Assembly: GCA_950022655.1 (NCBI GenBank)
Contig: OX465579.1
Span: 141,632,913-141,696,912, forward strand
Direction of reading: 5' to 3'
DNA from: Alentia gelatinosa
Taxonomy: Eukaryota > Annelida > Polychaeta > Phyllodocida > Polynoidae
DNA: 64,000 bases
Each line of letters starts with the position of its first letter. Position 1 is the first letter of the stretch. The position numbers and the translations under genes were made by a program. Shown piece after piece: positions 59,201 through 64,000 of this stretch. The notes below the pieces were generated by a model, which saw only the letters and a program-made list of their open reading frames with translations, was not told the origin of the DNA and searched no databases.

Positions 59201-61334
59201 CTCAATTTGTATTGCTTATGTAGGAGCTAATCCAATTTTCAAGCACCACATTATTGACCTTATGATGTTATAGATGTATTGAAAATCTATATTAGTGCGT
59301 TACTCGTATTTCATACATTTATCACAATGATTAAGCTTAGCTGGAATGGCTTTGTAATGAAATCGAGCCTTTGTATGTATTTGTCTCTAAAACATTATTT
59401 CCTCCTTACAAAATTTAGACAAAATTTCCATGTATCTTTTATTATTTTGATACTTAGAATAATATTGGCGTTTTCTTTTTCTTATTTGGGGTAGTTTCCC
59501 TAGTACTCGTGTTTGCCTTATTATTGACGACAGGTAGTTGAAAGGACAGTTCTTTAAGAATTATATATCTGGTGGAATAGAACGAAATCGTGGATATACT
59601 TGAAACTGATTATTAGCTGTAAATACGAAATTTCGTATTTAACGACCACTCACGAGAAGTACATGCTTGTATGCATGTCCCTTATTGTGATACTTATTGA
59701 ATAGCAAATTCAATTATATACCAGACATTCCTTTACAATTACTATTGTTTTATTATTTATATAAAATGTTACAAATTACTAATATCTTCCTACAATGATC
59801 ATCTTAAACTGTCGATAAGTAACTTGATACTGATATTTTTGTCTTACAGTAAAGAATTTCTGAACTTTTAGATCATCATAACAGTCAGGGAATGGCATGA
59901 CTGGGGATAATTTCCAAATTGTATTTTTCTACTGTAAAGGATGATGTCAACTATCCACTGATTTGAATATGTATTTATTCATGTATTATGCACCACTTTG
60001 CAAACATATTAGGCACAGAATGCACATGGTCTTTGCTCGTCTCGATGCCTTGTCATTTTATACGAACCAGATATAATACCAGAGTCGCATCCATCAATAG
60101 GCATCCAGGCTCAGTCGCACATCCCGAGGAACACAAATCGTGACATGATAATTGGTATTTCAACACTTTGTAGCTTGGCTGTGTATGGAAAATGAGTCGC
60201 AAGGGGTGGCACTGTTCTGCTTCAGGTGGCATGATGTGGTGGGTGCTGGAATAATTAGATCAGGTGCCTTACAACGGCTATATGTCTTCTACTAATGTGT
60301 TCACTTTCACCGAGGTACAAAGGATATTATGAACGTATCATGTAATACTAATTTTATAGATTGTTCATATTAGTACAATGTACATGAAACTAGATAAGTT
60401 TATGTTTTCAACATGGAAAAAACATGGGTGTACATAGAAGTGTGACACTCTGAGAAATTACAAGTACTTTGTTTCCGTATGTGAAATCTAAAGCCGTGAT
60501 AGTATCATTAATATAACCTGATTAAACATACACATTACCATATGTTAGACGTCATAGAGCAAAGCCGCCGTCATGTAGCAGATGCACATCTCCCTATTCC
60601 CATTAAACATTTTTCTCTAGATGTCGCATGAAATAAAGTAATGCAGATATTTTAAAATGTGATCGTTTGTGTAAAATAACGGTATACTAATTTCTAAACC
60701 AGTAGAATATGTGAAATTTGGGTTTTTTACTACCAGCAAGGTATAATTAAATTAATCACGTCGCGAATGGTACATATGTATTCAGAGGGGAGGCTAATTA
60801 TATGTTACTAAAGATATGATTCTAACGTCTTGATTACTAGCTATTAGGTCATATAGGTAGAGTATAATTAGGCGATGTATGCTTATTATGTGACATAATT
60901 ATGTCTAGGCGTCGGGGTGCTTTAGTCCAGGTAATTGACCATATCATGGTTAAGAAGATCCAGCGAGCTCCTTACAAGATCATAGTGTCTGTAAATCATA
61001 TACATGTAGTACTGCTTTATTAGATGTTTTTGCCTTATTTTTGATAATGGGGAATACCGAAGTAGGTCTACTGAACCTGTTAGGTAAGTGCGTTAGACGC
61101 CGCCTAATACTCACAGTATCGCACCGTTTGAAGCCAGTATACTTGATATATAATTTCTGAGAACCAAATTTTGAATGTGTTTTATGCCACTTCAAAACTT
61201 ATGGTCCACTGATACATAATATGACTAGCCCATTATTACAACTACACGTATGCCGTTGGGTCACATTCATTTTTTCTTAAATGCACACTATAACTGGGAC
61301 CAATAAACATTGAAACGTTAGATGGGCGTGAATT

Positions 61335-61414
<80 letters not shown>

Positions 61415-61786
61415 TATGCTACATTACGTGTGCACATGCAGATATATAGGCATATTTATAATTAGGTACGTGTATCCTACTGTCGAGCTTAGTAATTTTC
61501 AGTTTGGCAATACATGTGCATTTTCCTCTGGATGTCCAAGTAGTGCAGCATGACTTGTGCACACAACCTGTCATTTTACAACTACGCATTTTAGATACAT
61601 GCATATGTACTTTCAGCTTCACACCAGACTTCTGAAGTCAGTACCAAATTTTTGCTCTGCAGCTGTGGAATATGTTGTAGTATGTCATGTCGCTTTACAG
61701 ATAAGGGAACCAAATACATGCACGCCTAATTAGAGTGAGGGCCACCCTCAACAAGTGTGTCGATAGGAAACATTTCTATATTGTGA
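56257..61786. other. Intergenic region between convergent genes
   Basis: 56.7-57.65 kb is a GC-richer patch with an unassigned plus-strand open frame at 57323-57640 (KWKRSLGAHTGPVWLSASWF region) and partial minus-strand openings. It may be transposon-derived, but I cannot identify it. 57.7-61.3 kb is AT-rich with no supported feature. A long (AT)n tract is at 61339-61408. AATAAA on the minus strand (plus tttatt at 61017-61022) could serve the Mab-21 gene. Confidence 0.6.
61339..61408. repeat. (AT)n microsatellite
   Basis: About 35 uninterrupted AT units, probably in or near the 3' UTR of the minus-strand Mab-21 gene. Confidence 0.98.
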
Positions 61787-64000
61787 TTAGGCGTGGTTAG
61801 CCACCCCTCCATCCTGAGCCCAGGCCCGTTTCCATAGCTTCACAAGGGTGTGTAGCACCGTGCCCTCTAAGCTGTGTAAAAGCATAGCGGCGGCGACTGG
61901 AGCCGACACCATGATGAATGCCTCCTGGGTCGACACAGGTTTGCTCTGCAATGTCAAGAGGGCAACACCACCAACGAAAATGAGGACCATAAGTCGGGAC
62001 GAAATGCGATGTAGCAACGAGGTAGGGGCGTGCGAGGTTTCAGCTGTGTAGAAAGAATACAAACACCCAACATACATGCAGCAGCCAAATACCATGTTTA
62101 CTGAAGCGAGGATGGCCGTGAGCGAGGTGGTCTGCAGACATAGATGAACACATAACATTGTAAGCACCTGGATGGCCCGGCTAATTGGTGACAATTGCCA
62201 GGACAGTGGGATCCAGTGAGCGGTGTAGAGGACAACCATGACAACATAGAGGATCCGGGCAGGGAGCAAGATGAGCACACTGAACAGAACACACACGATG
62301 ATGGCCAGGTTGGTGGGCAACGCGTAGCACATGGATGCACACAAGCCAGTGACCAAGAGCGTCATTGAAAACCAAGGCCAGAAAGCCTTGTTATAGTCGC
62401 TGAAGTGCAACATAAACATAACGAAGAGACTTGTACACACAGTGGCACATATCGCTGGTTTGAGACGGACGAGCAACTGATTGTATTCATTGTAGAAGAG
62501 TTCCATCCAGGGACAGAATACCATGAAGTGACCTTGGTTGGCCAAGGTGCACACGAACACGTCCCAGAAGTTTCTCAGACCATAGGCTCTGCTGGCACAC
62601 ATAAGCAATAGGTTAACACCATAAAGAAAGAGCATTGGTGCTACTAGACCAGGTTTAGCTACTGAAGATCCAGTAAGTGGGAAGGGGGGAGGGTTAGCCA
62701 CTTTGTGGGTTCTCTGCTGCACGAGAGGACGCTCAAACATTCCCATCATCTGTGCTATGAGCTTTGCCAATGGGAAGGCCAATATAAAATGAACCACTTT
62801 CCACGAGCGGCTCCACTCAGATTCAAGGGATACTACAGAATAAATGAAACAGAGACACCATCTATAGGACCAACCAAGGTTAAGCAACAGCCCTGCTACC
62901 AGGAACACTAGGAATACCATCAAGGAAGCATGGGGAGAGAAAGTGGTTAAGCCATACACAACAGCAAGGGCCATGATGTATAAAGCAACAAGTGTGTTGA
63001 AGAATTTTGAGCGGCAGCGGGCAGCACGTGCTTTGTCCTGCTTTGATGTGGACATATTCACCCGGACATATGTATCATATGTGGACTCGAGCAACTGGTC
63101 GGTGAATATGCTTGAAACACAAGCATCCCCAGGAACTTGGGCATCTCTGTCTTCCTTTTTCTCGCATTCTTCCTGCCCACTCTGATGTAACTCTCCGACT
63201 CTGTTTGCATACCAGTCTACAAGAGCGGATACCTTCTCCAATCCAGCGAATGAAATCACACCTTTCAGGTTCTCGATAGAATCTAATCCATTGTCAAACG
63301 ATTTCAGGAGTGATTTTCGGATTGGAATTGTCATGTTTTCTATTATGTTGAGCCCTTTTATGAAGTAGTGATCGCAGGTCCCATGCTCAATTACACTTCT
63401 GAGCTTCATAAGTAGTCTGTCCATACATATTCCGGTACTAATTTCCCAGATCTTTGCCTCTGGGGGATGTTCTTCCGAATCCCAGAGCATGATGGTTTTA
63501 AGTATGTACGGTCCAAGGCCACCTCTTGCGCTTAAATTGTTGATACAGAATGCCCTAAGAGCCAAATAACATCTTCTCTGGTGCACGTTCCATGTTTTCA
63601 TGAGCAGATTCTCGGCTCTTGTGAATGAGAGTCGCCAACTGAGCGGGAGTTCTGTGGGATCTACCCCAGAACGAACGAGGTGGAATCCAGCTCTCTTCAC
63701 CATGACAGAAACTTCTTTCTCTGGCCATTCAGTTTCTCGAGGCCATTTGGCTGCTATCTCTGGCCAGCCACTACATTCCAAACATGGTAAAGTTTCAATT
63801 TTCGTCTTTACAACAGGATCGTCTTCCCAAGTCTCAAGATCGAACGCATCGCCAGTGACCTCTTTCTTCCCTGTGCCATAAACATTTTGAATGATTGTTT
63901 CAAGGAAATTCTTTGGTTCATTTATGTGGAAATAGAAAGGTAGTTTTTTCGCTATATGAGCATGATATGCAGATAGCTCGACGGTTAGTTTCGGGGAGAG
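61787..64000 (-). CDS. Mab-21 (cGAS-like receptor fold) protein fused to a polytopic membrane domain; N-terminus off window
   Basis: The frame is open from the window edge to TAA at 61789-61787, giving 737 residues in one exon. Numbering from the edge, residues 70-220 carry the Mab-21 C-lobe pattern: CSGWPEIAAKWP, WPEKEV, LSWRLSFTRAENLL, QRRCYLALRAFC, GPYILKTIMLWDSEEHPP and DHYFIKGLN. A charged linker (about 270-330) leads to roughly 11-13 hydrophobic segments between 335 and 713, for example ALYIMALAVVYGLTTF, SLMVFLVFLVAGLLL, IIVCVLFSVLILLPARIL and LMVLIFVGGVALLTL. Mab-21 proteins include cGAS and the cGAS-like receptors, nucleotidyltransferases that make cyclic dinucleotides; many members are not known to be enzymes. 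The GS and acidic catalytic motifs would lie upstream, outside the window. The first 73 codons are real sequence, not a start: no ATG opens the frame. I recognise no named family for the membrane half; it does not look like STING. Confidence 0.85.
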   Translation of the reverse strand, partial: LSPKLTVELSAYHAHIAKKLPFYFHINEPKNFLETIIQNVYGTGKKEVTGDAFDLETWEDDPVVKTKIETLPCLECSGWPEIAAKWPRETEWPEKEVSVMVKRAGFHLVRSGVDPTELPLSWRLSFTRAENLLMKTWNVHQRRCYLALRAFCINNLSARGGLGPYILKTIMLWDSEEHPPEAKIWEISTGICMDRLLMKLRSVIEHGTCDHYFIKGLNIIENMTIPIRKSLLKSFDNGLDSIENLKGVISFAGLEKVSALVDWYANRVGELHQSGQEECEKKEDRDAQVPGDACVSSIFTDQLLESTYDTYVRVNMSTSKQDKARAARCRSKFFNTLVALYIMALAVVYGLTTFSPHASLMVFLVFLVAGLLLNLGWSYRWCLCFIYSVVSLESEWSRSWKVVHFILAFPLAKLIAQMMGMFERPLVQQRTHKVANPPPFPLTGSSVAKPGLVAPMLFLYGVNLLLMCASRAYGLRNFWDVFVCTLANQGHFMVFCPWMELFYNEYNQLLVRLKPAICATVCTSLFVMFMLHFSDYNKAFWPWFSMTLLVTGLCASMCYALPTNLAIIVCVLFSVLILLPARILYVVMVVLYTAHWIPLSWQLSPISRAIQVLTMLCVHLCLQTTSLTAILASVNMVFGCCMYVGCLYSFYTAETSHAPTSLLHRISSRLMVLIFVGGVALLTLQSKPVSTQEAFIMVSAPVAAAMLLHSLEGTVLHTLVKLWKRAWAQDGGVANHA

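Noticed and set aside
63779..63781. TTG codon as a start for the Mab-21 frame
   Set aside because: Not a eukaryotic start; the frame is open for 73 more codons to the window edge and those codons continue Mab-21-like sequence.

Overview
This is a window of an animal nuclear genome. Genes are split by GT-AG introns, non-coding DNA dominates, and there are microsatellites, foldback (MITE-like) elements, a tRNA-derived SINE and decayed DNA transposons. The frequent tacatgta-type motifs, the transposon mix and a Mab-21 protein of the kind expanded in bivalves suggest a marine lophotrochozoan, most likely a mollusc. That placement is inference; no rRNA or mitochondrial marker is present.

Layout. 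(1) Plus strand, 1734-56152: eight exons encode the C-terminal HECT domain of a HECTD3-type E3 ubiquitin ligase. All splice phases agree and the catalytic Cys is present; the 5' part lies left of the window. Exons 1-4 sit within 6.6 kb and exons 5-8 within 3.7 kb, but the intron between exons 4 and 5 is 44 kb. (2) Inside that intron, on the minus strand, is a nested GT31 (beta-1,3-galactosyl/GlcNAc-transferase-like) gene. Three coding exons are resolved at 19180-16246; its 5' exon was not found. The enzyme has a substituted EDVxxG motif and an unusual C-terminal membrane segment. (3) The same intron holds a 54-bp coding-register minisatellite (47.2-47.9 kb) whose minus-strand frame is an uninterrupted Pro/Ser/Thr/Asn repeat. 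It may be an exon of a mucin-like gene. (4) At the right edge, minus strand 64000-61787, is a single-exon reading frame for a Mab-21 (cGAS-like receptor fold) domain fused to a large polytopic membrane domain. Its N-terminus is outside the window. The HECTD3 and Mab-21 genes converge.

Repeats. 2.9-18.1 kb is rich in mobile DNA: a 1.9-kb pogo/Tigger-like element with TA target duplications, about eight long hairpins (three from one family), a hAT-like transposase remnant and a SINE. A 46-bp severely truncated retroposon tail with a perfect 13-bp target duplication lies at 24.1 kb. A 176-bp relative of the pogo-like element sits inside a (TA)n tract at 40.3 kb. Degenerate minisatellites occur at 37.5-38.3 and 45.8-46.1 kb, and CpG-rich patches at 45.4-45.8 and 48.3-50.6 kb.

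Nothing in the sequence shows these genes acting in one pathway. The nesting of a glycosyltransferase and a possible mucin-like frame inside one intron is a layout observation only. The strongest candidate for something undescribed is the Mab-21/polytopic membrane fusion.
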